From Sporisorium sorghi (taxonomy: Eukaryota > Basidiomycota > Ustilaginomycetes > Ustilaginales > Ustilaginaceae), in the NCBI GenBank assembly GCA_023212695.1, contig JALCCG010000056.1, positions 1-64,000 of the forward strand: a stretch of 64,000 nucleotides of DNA, written 5' to 3'. Below the pieces are notes generated by a model. It was given only the letters and a program-made list of their open reading frames with translations. It searched no databases and was not told the DNA's origin. Below are positions 10,401 to 20,599 of this stretch, piece after piece. Numbering within the stretch: the first letter of the stretch is position 1; every line of letters starts with the position of its first letter. The position numbers were made by a program, and so were the translations under genes.

Positions 10401-13400
10401 CTGGCGAGGTCGAATCCGAGGCCCTGGTTGAGCTCCTCGTGACGGCTCCCGCGCGTGAGCAGCGCCTCTCTGGACTTGGACCGCGTACGCTGCAGCGCAC
10501 CGACGTCGGGGGACATCTGGATCGATAGGTGCGGAGAGGCAGCATTGTGCGTATGCTGATCCATGTAGCGCGACGCTTTACGCAGCAGGTCGGTGGTAAT
10601 GGGAGCGAAACCTTTGCCAGCGTCGCGGGTGGAACCGACGTGCGTGGACGGGTAATTGATGTCCAGGCCGAGACCTTGCAGAACCTGGTCGTGGCGAGCT
10701 TCACTGTGCCTTTCGCTGTCAAGGGTGCCGTCGATCTGTGGAGTCGCTTGTTCACTGTGAATGATGGTCGTCAAGGCTGGAGATACAGCCGGATCCTGCG
10801 TCTGCGCACCTGGCAAGTTGAAGTTGAGCAGCAGAGGCGATTGCGGCCACGGACCAGTAGTGCCGCTGCGATTGCGCGTCATCGGCAAGGCGGCTTTGGT
10901 CGAAGACGACTCCAGAGCATTGTGCGAAGCAGCGCGCTCCATCGCCGTTCCCGCACCGCGCCCAGAACCAGGCATCAGAGATGGCTGACCCGTCACAAAG
11001 TGGAACGGATCAACGCTCTCGTCGGGCGTCGACACAGTCGAGATCACCAGCGTCTGCCGAACCTTTGCATGCTGGTGGTCATCATCGGTGGTGTCGGTGC
11101 TTCTCGAATCTTGCCTCGACCTAGTTCCCCCATCCTCTTGCTCTGTCAACATCGGAGGCAGGTTCATCGAGGGCACCACTCGGCTGACACGTTCATCTGC
11201 ACGAATGGACAGCCGCACTGCTTGATAATCCGCATCGAGCAATCGTTGCTGCGAAGCAAGCTCTTCTTGTTGAAGAAGAGCCTTTCGCTGACGCTGCGTC
11301 AAGATCCACTGCTCCGTATTGCGATTGCCTCGCCCCTGTTCCTCTTCCGCCGATACCTTCTTGAGCGTGGCAGCCGCACCGCCGAGCGAAGTCATCTCTG
11401 TCTGCCCAGCCGTCTTGCTCTGCACGTCACCACCAGTGTGAGGCAGCTCGCTCGAGATGGACGGTCGCGTGATGCCCGTGAACTGCGTCTTGGACGTCGT
11501 AGCCGTGCCCGGCATCATGTCGGAAAACATGGGTGTGAAGGGGGTGAAAGGCGACTGGTGCGTCGAAGGTGTGGATTGGTCGGACATGCTCCACGTCATT
11601 GCTGTCGTTGCCGTCGAAGCCACAGTGCTGCTGAATGCCATGGGCACTGACGTTAGTTTCGAGGCTGTAGTTGCAGAGGTGACGCCGCTGGTGCTCTGCG
11701 AATGCGGTGCGGTCGTCCAGTCGTTGTGGCTGGGGAACAGCGCTTCGTAACGCTGAAGTGGTGGTAGCGGAGGAGGAGGATGCGAGCCATCATCCGAAGC
11801 CCATCGGCGGCCTTCCTGAATGCTGTGACTGCTCGCCGTCACAGCCATTCCCTCCGAATTGGCCGTGCGGAAACTGTCCAAGCTGCTGCGACCCGTCTGC
11901 TGCGTAGTCCGCGACCTGAGCGAGCGCGCCGGCTCGCTGTAATCGATCGAAGAGGCAGACGGTCGGGTGCGCCCCGCCTTGCTGAGTGTCGAGCTGGCAT
12001 CGGTGGCGGCGGTGTGATAAGCCGAAGTCGAAGGCAGCGAGTGATCTTGTTGAAACGACGGGCTCAGTGCAGGCGAAGGCAACGGCTCGTTGGGAGGCGG
12101 AAACGGCGGCGGTCCCAACGAAGCCAGCGACGCAGAGGCTCGGAAGGACCGATTCGACTGCGAGCGCGGACGATGTGTCTGCATCGGCGTAGCGTGCGAT
12201 GCATACGAGGGCGAATGCGCCGCAGCTGTGGGAGTTCGACGGAGCGCCTCGGAGCTCTGTTTCTTGGTCATGGCGCGCGCCGTCGATGTCGACGCTGCCC
12301 TTCGGATCGCTGCCGAGTCAGGCGTGGAAGCGTGGGAGCCAGATGTGCTTGCTGATGCACCGCTGCCATCTGGCTGTTGCTGCAGTACACGGTTGACAGC
12401 CGCACCTCTCCTCGTTGCGCTGAGCGGAGTCAAGGGAAGTGGCTCCTCCGAAGCGTGGGAAGCGCCGCCAAAGTTGCCTCGGAAAGGTACCGACGAGTCC
12501 GTCACTGGTGTGATAGGAGAGAAGATGCTCTTGCCGACGAGCTCTTGACTGACTGGACGCGGCTCGACGCCGACACCTGCTTGAGGGCTGAGTGATTTCA
12601 ACGTCGGCTTTCCCGCAGGCACAGCTTTCGTCGCATCTGATCGATGTGATTGCGCCCTTTGCATAGCTAGCTGACGCTGTCGCTTGGCCTCCGAGCCTGG
12701 AGTCAAGATAAGCGGCGCAGGCGGCGCTTTTCTGCGCTTGTCCCAGACTGCATCTGCTCGCATGCTGCGTATCGCCTTGCTGTTGGGCGATGGTGTTGCG
12801 CCCACCAGTCCTGTGGGCGAGGAAAGCGAGTCGGCAGGAGACGATGCGGATGCCACGGTGGGTGGTGTCGCTGGTTGGCGAGCTTCAACGGATTGCAGCG
12901 ACTCCGGCGTGTCGTCGGGCGAAAAGTGGCTCGTCATACGAGGCACGTCAGGCTCAGCAGAAGAATCAAAAGCAGGTCTGCTCGAGTCTTGCTGCTCAGA
13001 CGAAGACGACGTGCGGTCGAAACGAGAAACGTAGTCGAATGACAGATCGAGATCGACATCGCCATCCTCGTCAGAAGGTGCCGTAGCCTGCTTGTTGGCA
13101 TGGGCAGGGTCGTAGTCCGTCGCCGCTCCGCCCAACGTCAGCGGCCGCCCGCCAAACGAGGCGCGCGCAAGCTCTGCCGAGAAATGGTAGACCTTCTTGA
13201 CTTGTGCTGGATGAGCGCTCCCTGGCTGTGAAGACGATGATGCTGCTGCTGCTGCCGCTGCTGCTGGTTGACTGTCGGCTGAAAGTGCAAGTCGGTCGCT
13301 GAGCGAAGTCGGCGAGTCGACGGCGAACGCGGAAGTTTCGGAGGTCGGACTGTTGGCAAGCCACAGACCTGCCCCTGATCCGCTGTGACTGTGAGGTGAG

Positions 13401-13495
13401 CGGTGAAGTGTGTTGGTGCGGGCGACGAGCCTGGATGGCTTGCGGGAGATGTTGGAGCCCTCGACGCCCGCTGTTGATGCAGAAGCGCTCGCCAT
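7418..13495 (-). CDS. Giant Ser-rich membrane-anchored protein, function unknown
   Basis: The 2025-residue frame is mostly disordered: Ser, Thr, Ala, Pro and Gln-rich, with many SP/TP and RRxS-type sites suited to kinases. Two parts look structured. Near residues 1730-1755 a Trp-rich hydrophobic segment (PSKNMFWAGFLGMPWLWMIG) resembles a membrane-dipping element. The last 30 residues form a transmembrane helix (RVAAILSGVLVFAGFTGAVY). This suggests a peripheral scaffold anchored at its C-terminus, as in several fungal 'serine-rich' proteins; that is inference. The start MASASASTAG is the first ATG after upstream stops. The stop TAA follows directly on a T5 run and the coding signal continues in the next frame, so the true product may be about 2275 residues. 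A TTATATA element lies about 160 bp upstream of the ATG. Confidence 0.75.
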   Translation of the reverse strand: MASASASTAGVEGSNISRKPSRLVARTNTLHRSPHSHSGSGAGLWLANSPTSETSAFAVDSPTSLSDRLALSADSQPAAAAAAAASSSSQPGSAHPAQVKKVYHFSAELARASFGGRPLTLGGAATDYDPAHANKQATAPSDEDGDVDLDLSFDYVSRFDRTSSSSEQQDSSRPAFDSSAEPDVPRMTSHFSPDDTPESLQSVEARQPATPPTVASASSPADSLSSPTGLVGATPSPNSKAIRSMRADAVWDKRRKAPPAPLILTPGSEAKRQRQLAMQRAQSHRSDATKAVPAGKPTLKSLSPQAGVGVEPRPVSQELVGKSIFSPITPVTDSSVPFRGNFGGASHASEEPLPLTPLSATRRGAAVNRVLQQQPDGSGASASTSGSHASTPDSAAIRRAASTSTARAMTKKQSSEALRRTPTAAAHSPSYASHATPMQTHRPRSQSNRSFRASASLASLGPPPFPPPNEPLPSPALSPSFQQDHSLPSTSAYHTAATDASSTLSKAGRTRPSASSIDYSEPARSLRSRTTQQTGRSSLDSFRTANSEGMAVTASSHSIQEGRRWASDDGSHPPPPLPPLQRYEALFPSHNDWTTAPHSQSTSGVTSATTASKLTSVPMAFSSTVASTATTAMTWSMSDQSTPSTHQSPFTPFTPMFSDMMPGTATTSKTQFTGITRPSISSELPHTGGDVQSKTAGQTEMTSLGGAAATLKKVSAEEEQGRGNRNTEQWILTQRQRKALLQQEELASQQRLLDADYQAVRLSIRADERVSRVVPSMNLPPMLTEQEDGGTRSRQDSRSTDTTDDDHQHAKVRQTLVISTVSTPDESVDPFHFVTGQPSLMPGSGRGAGTAMERAASHNALESSSTKAALPMTRNRSGTTGPWPQSPLLLNFNLPGAQTQDPAVSPALTTIIHSEQATPQIDGTLDSERHSEARHDQVLQGLGLDINYPSTHVGSTRDAGKGFAPITTDLLRKASRYMDQHTHNAASPHLSIQMSPDVGALQRTRSKSREALLTRGSRHEELNQGLGFDLASGPSPLLPNDCRSPRTVSGKEIGSSGPGGLSSLVNGSLQTDMAVHRAQVTTDRTVLPSQSIASSISAFVYNATPAPAAAAETDASKHLDVPAKPKTGSIGWRRSARRSRDTPAQTLEHGMRPDKHLASDSADVKFVNIDLDDGGLETEVTLGRDEANKSGDSAKAGQWVSKLWSAVSSPRRTSFNLGAAAAGDRSVDLELAANGSAGEQSRDQAEAQAPAPVSKGERTASRGSFRPLSLVEKRQSSSGRYQLEASRQRFRSPTPGEDDEVAEKDARAVALRLLAGSPCIPAPVEEGVPVEGSPKQSMDCADLSAEEREKERIEALKKLRRMSAIERQKKSNSGIGYITSAPNAAASSRLSYITDKCHDAQEAHAADASIRHGGLSRVASLKNSDNKRMSLTVFGGKERSSTLPVPPSSEAAAPSGLAAGAPERAWLDAMRSPRVAESPSGFTPRMAFDPQDWGASSSSQQQQQQLYGQNQTAAGPSSANHIPLMLSNSATSRRQASDSGANPQVQDHGLTVSELDRARDEMRRLAGQGMGFEGEELAQNAAETFHTPMPDAPDTWSYGAEHHDHYHHVDEVDVAGQHQTTELDDFGISPEKKQPRLHHRTRTARFADEDHHHRHYEQEQDQPTVSIFTRTQHQQHRHRASGSFSVQYSSRTQPPLTEHRSRSKRRASQHAGAHGSGNGLFATPAALLEGNLPSKNMFWAGFLGMPWLWMIGGWYLTPDGQLRHPSADDARLRGKVDVWQHEPSMQGQGSANSSPNLGSSSTTFGGASSCEQSWGMGQQRDEGASTTGLGLGLGLDTTRPSGAQSAMSFAASSTGTCSSAKTTNSDPNMPPPSKTRSLGTLLDTNPQVSFYQSPVRVVQEPLPSFGTVWRGNQGMEPLLEMEEPRRSRLFSGYPDEYDHDRVSTASPAVSSSTEGSTAVSSDELRSTKTTMRGGYQVAVATRTSVATPWKDLERYVLLNRVAAILSGVLVFAGFTGAVYAVVTNF

Positions 13496-15538
13496 CTTGT
13501 CGTCGAGAATGTGGTCGCAATAGCTGCTTTTTCAGTAGAATGGCTAGAGTGATGTGCGAGATGCGACTTGGCTGGCGAAACGAGCTGGCTTCTACGAGTC
13601 TTAGATCAGATGGTGAAGCGTGATGGCCGGTTGCTGATCCAAAAGTCGAGAAGTATATAAGCCGAAAGCGCTGCAGAAGCTGTCACGTGGTGTTGTTGTT
13701 GCTGCTGCTCTCTTTCTCTCTTCTTCCAGGCGCGCAACGACGAGCGAGATGAAGCTGCAATGCGACTGGTCGGGACGGATCGACAATGCGTCTTTTGATA
13801 AAGAAGGTGGGGGTGGGTGTATCAAGAAAAGTGGCGGTGTGGGTGATGCGTGGTGCGCGCGTGTCGAGATTGCTACTCAGATTGAAGAAGACAATCCCAG
13901 AAGAGGTTGAGAATGCAGGTACAAGAGGTGGCGGATGGTGTTGGTGGTCGGCTACAATGACGACGACGAAGAGAACAATGGGTGAAGGAGGTGTACGGTA
14001 GAAGTTGCGGATCACTGCTGATGCGAAGCGGGACCGAGTTTGCGTTGAGGAGCATACAGTAACAGACCTGAGAGGTCTAGCTGGGGTGAGGGCGGTAGGG
14101 CAGGGCGGTAGTTGGAGGCCAGTCTCAGATTTGGGAGGGTTTGGAGGTTGCGGAGAGGCGAAGGCGAATGGATCTAGCAGGCTGAGAGCTGAGGCTGAGA
14201 CCTGGGCAGTACAGAAGGAGCAGCTTGACGAGATGGAAAGGGGGGAACACCAATGTTTTGGATGAATTGAGGCTACTGTAAGACGGCGGCGGCTGTTGCG
14301 GCAGGGTTTGAAGCGGAGATCGTCGACAGGCATGGAGGTGCACCTTCTCTCTTCCCTCACCTGCCTTGCTCGCTTCTCTCACAGCACGCATTCAAGGCCC
14401 TCAATCCTCTTCTGCTGGTGTTTCCCTCTCAAACTGAGAGCCACGTTCTGCCCGACCTGACTCGCAGAGCGGCAAGACTCAAGTCGATGTGTCACCAGGG
14501 AGGAAGGGGGCACGTTTCGATAGCATGAACGCTCAGAAAGAGCTAAGACAGCTTGGCGCTGGTGCTGCACGAGGCAGATCAATGATGCATTGATGCGCAG
14601 AGTCACCGTCAAAGAAGCTTCACATACATGAGGAACAGAGACGGAAAGGGGGAAGAGCCTCGGAGAACGAGTTCCAGGTCGCAGCAGGCCGAGCAAGAGA
14701 GGAGAGGAGAAGGGAAGCGCGCACAAGACGAGCTGGCTGAAGGTGGCGCCCAGTCTCGAGCATGAGCAAGAGCTTCTTGGGGCACTAGCGCAGACCATCA
14801 GTGTAAGCAAGAGGAGAAGCAGGTCCTTGAAAGGCCGAAGCTTGCTGTTGTTGGTGTTGATCGAGCGAGGAAGAGGAAAGCTTGTTGTCAGGCTTGTCGC
14901 TCGGGAATTTTGAATGCATTTCTGGCCGCTGCTCTTTCGCTGCTGTTGCTGCTGCGCTGTCGAGTCAAGTCGAGTAAGGCCGACGTGCAGATCTCTCGCC
15001 TCGCTTTCGAAAACAACAATACAACAACACACAACACGAAGAACGCGCGTTTCCACCTTCGAAACTCCGCCTCGGCGATGGAGTCTGCTTGAGCCACCTC
15101 GCGGTCAGCTGGCCTCCTCCCTCTCTTGCTCGAGCATCCGACTGCCGGAGCCGGTGTGGGTGGGGAGAAAAGACCCGGTACGGTCGAGTTGCCGATGTGA
15201 AACGGCATTAAGGCCTAGCATGAACAGCAAGATTGGTGTTCGACATGTAGCGCACGACGTCCGGGAAGGCGAGAGCGACTGCAAGTGCAGAGCAGCGCAG
15301 CAGGAATGCGCATAGCAGCAGCGTGGCTGGGCATCGAGGAGGTTTTTTTTCGAACCTCAACAATGTTAGGCCTTATCTACACCGTCATGCTTACCTAATC
15401 TCCCTTTACGGCGCCGGTTCTTCTCCACACTTCCGCTTTCATTTGGACGCTTTGACCTGTGGCATGCTCGCGCAACGTTCTTCCAAACGAGCATCCATAC
15501 ATCCCAGACGGGGTCAGGCCTGCACGCCAACGACAGAG
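13496..15538. other. Divergent promoter region of about 2 kb
   Basis: It separates the giant gene (-) from the Med18-like gene (+). A TATA-like TTATATA for the minus-strand gene sits at 13653-13660. Long frames here are Ser/Pro/Arg-rich shadows without family features. No RNA gene was recognised. Confidence 0.5.
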
Positions 15539-16579
15539 ATGGCTTCAACATCCGGCACACGGCCACCGCCAACCACGGCCAGTTCCGCTGCCGGCAGCAG
15601 CAGCAACACCGGGCCCGGAGCCAACGCCCCCTCCTCCTCAACCACCTCTTCTTCCAAACCGACACCCTCATCCACCTCATCACAACCGCAAATCTCACTC
15701 CTCGGCACGCTTCCGTTCCACCTCGTCCCCGCTCTCCTCCGACGGATCGAATCTTCCCTCGTAACTTTGCCGCCCACGCTGCTGTGCGAGAAAGAAACGG
15801 TGCTGGCGCGGCACGACGATGCGGCGTCCATGGTGCGGGAGACGGGCGACAATGCGTGGGCGAGCGTGGTCAAGGCCCGACGTGGCGTCAAACTACGGGT
15901 GCGCGAAACGCTTCTTCAAGATACGATAAAGTGTTCGCTGTGTCTGCCGCTGCCGAGTCTGCCGGAGCGGCAGTATCCGCGGGCGACGGTGCGGCCGAGT
16001 CATACGGTGCAGGTTCTGTGCGATACTGATGTTGCGCTGGCGCAGCAGTGGGGTGTCGAAGAGGTGTTTGAGGGTGGTGGGGTGTTGGGGTTTGACCCGG
16101 GCACGCAGCTGGATACGGACGCGGCGAGCGGCTGGAAGAGCCTCGTGTCGGCTATCGGGTGGCGCCCGCACTTCGCTTTTCTCCGCTATGGCCTTTCGTA
16201 CCCACTCAACGAGTCGCTCTCAAGACACTCGTCTACAGCTACATCTACACCGACAAACCCCGCCCAGGCTACGAAACATACGCTCAACGTCTACCGCATC
16301 TTCACACCGGACCCGACGGGCTACACGGACGACTGGGTCCCGCTCGACCCCGAGGGCGCCACTGTCGTCGTCGAGCTCATCGCGACTGTCGGCGGACAGC
16401 TGGACCAGAGCCATTTCAACCCATACTGTTCGGCGGCAGAGCCGGGCACATCACAGATGGGACAGACAGGCGGCGGGCTGGATCCCACTTCCACTATCGA
16501 AAACGCCATCGAGTTTGCCGATTCCGTCGCAAAGGCACTCCGCGGGCTCGTCGATCTGCGCAGGGAAGCCTACGACTAA
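15539..16579 (+). CDS. MED18: Mediator head subunit Med18-like
   Basis: Med18 pairs with Med20 in the movable jaw of the Mediator head and helps RNA polymerase II initiation. After a 55-residue Ser/Thr/Pro-rich leader, the 346-residue product has QISLLGTLPFHLVPALLRRIE followed by a family-like 'cut and fold' start (CEKETVLARH), corresponding to the first strand and helix of Med18. Later come WKSLVSAIGWRPHFAFLRYG and HTLNVYRIF, and a closing helix (FADSVAKALRGLVDLRR) as in the Med18 beta-barrel. Identification rests on this weak but ordered pattern. The frame is open 72 codons further upstream, but the ATG at 15539 gives the more natural start. The 3' end faces MLH3 at 168 bp. Confidence 0.6.
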   Translation: MASTSGTRPPPTTASSAAGSSSNTGPGANAPSSSTTSSSKPTPSSTSSQPQISLLGTLPFHLVPALLRRIESSLVTLPPTLLCEKETVLARHDDAASMVRETGDNAWASVVKARRGVKLRVRETLLQDTIKCSLCLPLPSLPERQYPRATVRPSHTVQVLCDTDVALAQQWGVEEVFEGGGVLGFDPGTQLDTDAASGWKSLVSAIGWRPHFAFLRYGLSYPLNESLSRHSSTATSTPTNPAQATKHTLNVYRIFTPDPTGYTDDWVPLDPEGATVVVELIATVGGQLDQSHFNPYCSAAEPGTSQMGQTGGGLDPTSTIENAIEFADSVAKALRGLVDLRREAYD

Positions 16580-16747
16580 GCACAAGCATCGCGAAATCGC
16601 CACCAAGGTCCTGCGCAGAGAAACCTACGATTGAGGCAAGCCATCGAACACGCAATCTCCGTGTCCGTCTTTACGCAGAGAAGCCTGCGCTTGAACCATG
16701 TACAATAACGCATCACACAAGCATACCATTACAAACCCCACCCCACC

Positions 16748-19282
16748 CTACCCTCTGACGCCCTTGCCATCCTCCGCGCCCCTCTGCCTGTTCCTCTCCA
16801 CAGCCCTCACCTCGCACAGGGGCACCAAGCTCGGCCGTCCATGCGCGCACTGGAACGGGAACTTGCACTCCGCTAGCCTGCGCACGAGCCTTTCGCACGC
16901 CTGCCTGCTCAGCGGGTCGTTGAACATGATTGCGCTGCGGCAGGCTGTGCTCTTGATCACGTCCATGAGCGAGCTCGGGATCGAGCGTGACGCCGTCAGC
17001 CAGTCCTTGTTCGTCACCATTGACAGTGGAGCGGGTGACGAGGCTAGCTCGGCAAGACAGTTCGCGAACGCGGACTGGAGCAGGTCCTGGTCCCTGACAC
17101 GGCCGCGGTCTGTGAGGGCTTTGTCTTTGAGGATGTGCGGGACGCCGTCGAGGTCCACCTGTGCGTGACCGAGTGCGGCGTGGACGAGCACGGCTTCTTT
17201 GACGCACCAGCCGAGTCTCTGCAGGCCCGATTGGACAGCTGCGTTCCCCCGAATGAGTTCGTACTGCTGCATCGCAATCCCCAGCGTCAAGGTCGACCGC
17301 AAAGAATGCGACGCACTGCCGGCAGCACAGTCACTAGCGTACTGCTGGAGCAAGCGCTCAAGCCGGTACCGTTCATCCGCAGCGTGCTGGTCTATGCAGA
17401 ACAAGACCGGACTGGACAAAGATGAGGTGGTGCTGCAGAGGATGAACTTTCCATCGACTTGATCGAACACTTGAGCATTCTGCAGGTCCGAACGTGTGAT
17501 GGCGAGCTCGAGATTGTTCCTGGTAGAAAGGGCATTGTCGACGTCAGGGCCATCATCGTGCAAAGACTGGCTCAAGTTCCGTTTGAGGGGAGACCTTGGA
17601 CGACTCGAGTCGAAGAAGCGACTGCGCCGAAGAGTGTCCACTGCTGATACGGGAGATGGAGAGGGGATCGAGGCCAGCACTTCGTCGAAGCTCGGGTCTT
17701 CGAACTCGTCGATGCTACCACTTTCGTTTTCGAATGCCGCTGCAATCTTTCGCTTAGACGGCAGCCCGTCAAGCCCCCTATCCAACCTGCTACGATCCAC
17801 GCCCATGGTGCGATTGGCTGACCGAGCCCATGCCGGTGCCGGCGCACCATCATCGGCGGTAGTTCCCTGTCCCGGACGAACGGCGACACTGTGACCCGTG
17901 CGCTCATCGATGTGGAAGAGCCGACCGTTCGCGGGATTTCTCCATGCTACCATTCCTTCTGGAGAAGGGGCCTCGGGGCCGTACGACTCAACTGCCAGCG
18001 AGGCTGTAGCAGGGCGAGCTTTGACCAGCCGGATTTCATGCTCCTGCGCTCCGCATTCTCCAGCTGTGCTCGGCCTGCTCGTACGCTTTCGCTTGACGGA
18101 CGAGACGGTTTCGGCGAGAGTAGGGGCTGTGCAGATCGTGTCAAGTACAGCTGCTTCGAAAGATGCGACGGTCAATACAGATCCACCAGCAGGCTCCTCT
18201 TGACCTTTGTCGTGCAGTGTGATTTCGAGGACGAACGCCTGTGAAGTCGGTTGCTCCTTCTCCGGCACCGATGAAGCTGTTGGCAGAGCTCTGATCCTCT
18301 GACACACCTTTTCGTATAGTTCCGGAGACAGCACCACCCGTCGAGCGCGTCTACTCGAGGTTTCGTCCGTCCAGGGCAGATGAAAGGTCGATAGCAACGA
18401 GGCAAAGACGGCAGAGTCTCGCTCGGATACTTGCGAGTGACCGCCCATGGTAGCTCCAGGCCAGACTCTCCCTTGCAAGAAGATGAATCGAGGTGCATCA
18501 ATGCTTGCTGTCACTGCAGCAAAGCCGTTGATGCTCATCCTAGCCGAGGCAAATGTGTGCTCTGCTGCAATGACGCGCACCGTCTTGAGCTGAATGCTGT
18601 CGGCGCCGAAAGCCGAGCTGTAGCGGTGCACAAGGTCCTTTGCGCGTGGCAAGCTGAGCAGCACCTTGGACGCCGGTGCTTGGCCATCAGGCGGAGCGGC
18701 GTGACGAGCGCTCAATCGAATGCTCGAGTCCGGTGCGAGGAGCGAGAGTTCTCGAACGCAGTTGACGAGCCAAGTAATCGAGCTCTTCTTTGCTGCCTCT
18801 GATGCGATGAGCTTTCGGCGGACTGGCATGCCAGAGAAAACATCGCGCATGCATACGGTGACACCTCGACCCGAGCCAGAGGGGCTGGTAGACGGAGACG
18901 CAATGGCATCCGGTTGCGACTGAATCTCTTGTCCGTCCTGCCAGATATAGGATGCCCTCCCTGACGACGAAGACGACTCGACTTGTACTAGGCCGAGATA
19001 GGAAATCGTTTGAAGCTCGCTGTGCTTGCCTGGAGTAGCCCGGTCGTCGACCGGCGGCACAGAACGAATGCTTCTGTGGTCTAGATCGATCGTGATGGAG
19101 ACCGTCCATAAGTCGTAGTCGATCAAGACATGAATGCGACCGGAAGATGACCCAAAAATGTCGCGGCAGTGGCCGAGGGCATGGCGGAAGAGGATGCAGC
19201 AGATGTCCTCGATGGTGACTGCGAGCAATGATGCTTGGATGCTGGCGGCAGTTGCATCAGGAAGCCTAGAGATCGCGTCCAT
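16748..19282 (-). CDS. MLH3: MutL homologue MLH3, meiotic/mismatch-repair endonuclease subunit
   Basis: MLH3 pairs with MLH1 to nick DNA in crossover resolution and mismatch repair. The 844-residue product has a clear MLH3 C-terminus. The endonuclease motif DQHAADERYRLE starts near residue 631 and fits DQHA-x2-E-x4-E. ACRSAIMFNDPLS lies near 780 and FQCAHGRPS near 810, the metal-binding set in the form typical of MLH3. The N-terminal half keeps the PMS/MLH fold marker DVFSGMPVRRK near residue 155 but lacks normal GHKL ATPase motifs: the usual ExxxNSxDA is replaced by a stretch around ILFRHALGHC, and no DxGxG or GxRGEAL is seen. The middle is a disordered linker. The ATG at 19282 is preceded in frame by a stop 16 codons upstream. 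No intron is needed. Confidence 0.9.
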   Translation of the reverse strand: MDAISRLPDATAASIQASLLAVTIEDICCILFRHALGHCRDIFGSSSGRIHVLIDYDLWTVSITIDLDHRSIRSVPPVDDRATPGKHSELQTISYLGLVQVESSSSSGRASYIWQDGQEIQSQPDAIASPSTSPSGSGRGVTVCMRDVFSGMPVRRKLIASEAAKKSSITWLVNCVRELSLLAPDSSIRLSARHAAPPDGQAPASKVLLSLPRAKDLVHRYSSAFGADSIQLKTVRVIAAEHTFASARMSINGFAAVTASIDAPRFIFLQGRVWPGATMGGHSQVSERDSAVFASLLSTFHLPWTDETSSRRARRVVLSPELYEKVCQRIRALPTASSVPEKEQPTSQAFVLEITLHDKGQEEPAGGSVLTVASFEAAVLDTICTAPTLAETVSSVKRKRTSRPSTAGECGAQEHEIRLVKARPATASLAVESYGPEAPSPEGMVAWRNPANGRLFHIDERTGHSVAVRPGQGTTADDGAPAPAWARSANRTMGVDRSRLDRGLDGLPSKRKIAAAFENESGSIDEFEDPSFDEVLASIPSPSPVSAVDTLRRSRFFDSSRPRSPLKRNLSQSLHDDGPDVDNALSTRNNLELAITRSDLQNAQVFDQVDGKFILCSTTSSLSSPVLFCIDQHAADERYRLERLLQQYASDCAAGSASHSLRSTLTLGIAMQQYELIRGNAAVQSGLQRLGWCVKEAVLVHAALGHAQVDLDGVPHILKDKALTDRGRVRDQDLLQSAFANCLAELASSPAPLSMVTNKDWLTASRSIPSSLMDVIKSTACRSAIMFNDPLSRQACERLVRRLAECKFPFQCAHGRPSLVPLCEVRAVERNRQRGAEDGKGVRG

Positions 19283-20599
19283 TTCTGCACCTAGCGTTGC
19301 CAGTTGAGCTCTACTCGGTCTGGGAGCTCAGGGAGAGATCGATATCGAGGGTCTATCCGACATGATGGCGGTGCATCTATTCACCTTGCGAGCTTGCACG
19401 GGCATAGGGTGCCGGATCGAGCGAATCCTAACCTCGTTGCAGGTCCATGTTTCCAAAGCGAGACCTCACCACACCGTTGAGAGCGTGTGCAAGCTCTTTA
19501 GCTGAGGAGGCCAAGATAGCCAAGCGATTCTGGCCAACAGCTTGGGCGGCGGAATGGTGGAAGGAAGCAGGGTGGAGCCAAAGCCTCGACTCAGCCTTTC
19601 CCACCAGCTCGATTTTTTGACCCAACATATTGTTTCGTCGAGTTAACAAATCTTGAAAAAAAAATGCCTTTTCAGGGTCTCGAATGCAGGGTCACGTGCA
19701 GACGCCAGTCAATTAGTGCGCGCCTCTTGCGCGGTTGATTCCGCCTTGGACGTATCTGCCTCTTGCCCCCTTCAGCCCTTGCCATGAACGAGATCCTCTC
19801 CTCCTCCATTCCTGCTTCGTCGTCGATAGTGTGGATAGCGATGATGCTGAAGCATGTATGCCGCTACAAGGCCAAGTCTTTCGAAGGTGTCGAAGAAGTT
19901 CGTGGCTGATGACTCATCTCGATGGTGTGTCGGAGGCGAGAGCGCGAGGCGGATCTCCTGAATCGAAAATTCCACGCCAAGCTCACAACACGCGTGCGGC
20001 TTCCCTCATCCTCGTCCTCCTCGATCCCTCGAGCTGACTCGACGCGTGTGCTTCTTTGTCGCATTCACGTTCACCCCAGATCACCCTGCCACACTCTCCA
20101 AACGCACAGCCCGAGATCAAAGTTGGAGCGAGAAGGAGAGAATAACCATTAATACAAAGAAACAAAAAAAGGGGCGACGCGAGCGAGGAGAAGGCACGCG
20201 CGCGCCAGAACCAGATCGTGAACGCCAAGAGGAGAGCTGATCCGGATCGACGGCGCGAACACCAAAACACGACAGGGAAACGGAAAATGGAAGCCAGTGT
20301 TGTACAAAAAGGGCGAGGGGAGCAAAGGCAGAGCCGGAAACCAGACTAGCGGGGGAGGAGCATCACAGCCGCCGCCGCCGCCTCCTCGTCATCTCTCCCC
20401 ACTTTCCTTGGTGATGGTGGACAGTGACAGCGACAGAGTCGACGACGGAGCGATGGTGAGCATCAAGAGTACAAGTGCTAAATAGAGACCGCGACTGAAA
20501 AGCCAGGAGCCAGGTGCGCAGCGACAAGAGAGGTATCATGGACAGAAGCAGCTACGACAACGACGACGAGACGACGACGAAGATATTGCGAGAAGCACT
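19283..20599. other. Spacer between MLH3 and histone H1
   Basis: It holds the MLH3 promoter and the H1 3' region, both on the minus strand. An A-run is seen near 19654-19662 and purine-rich sequence at 20140-20240. No coding or RNA gene is supported. Confidence 0.5.

Noticed and set aside
13683..14360. 225-codon minus-strand frame upstream of the giant gene
   Set aside because: Ser/Pro/Arg-rich with no family features; more likely leader or promoter.
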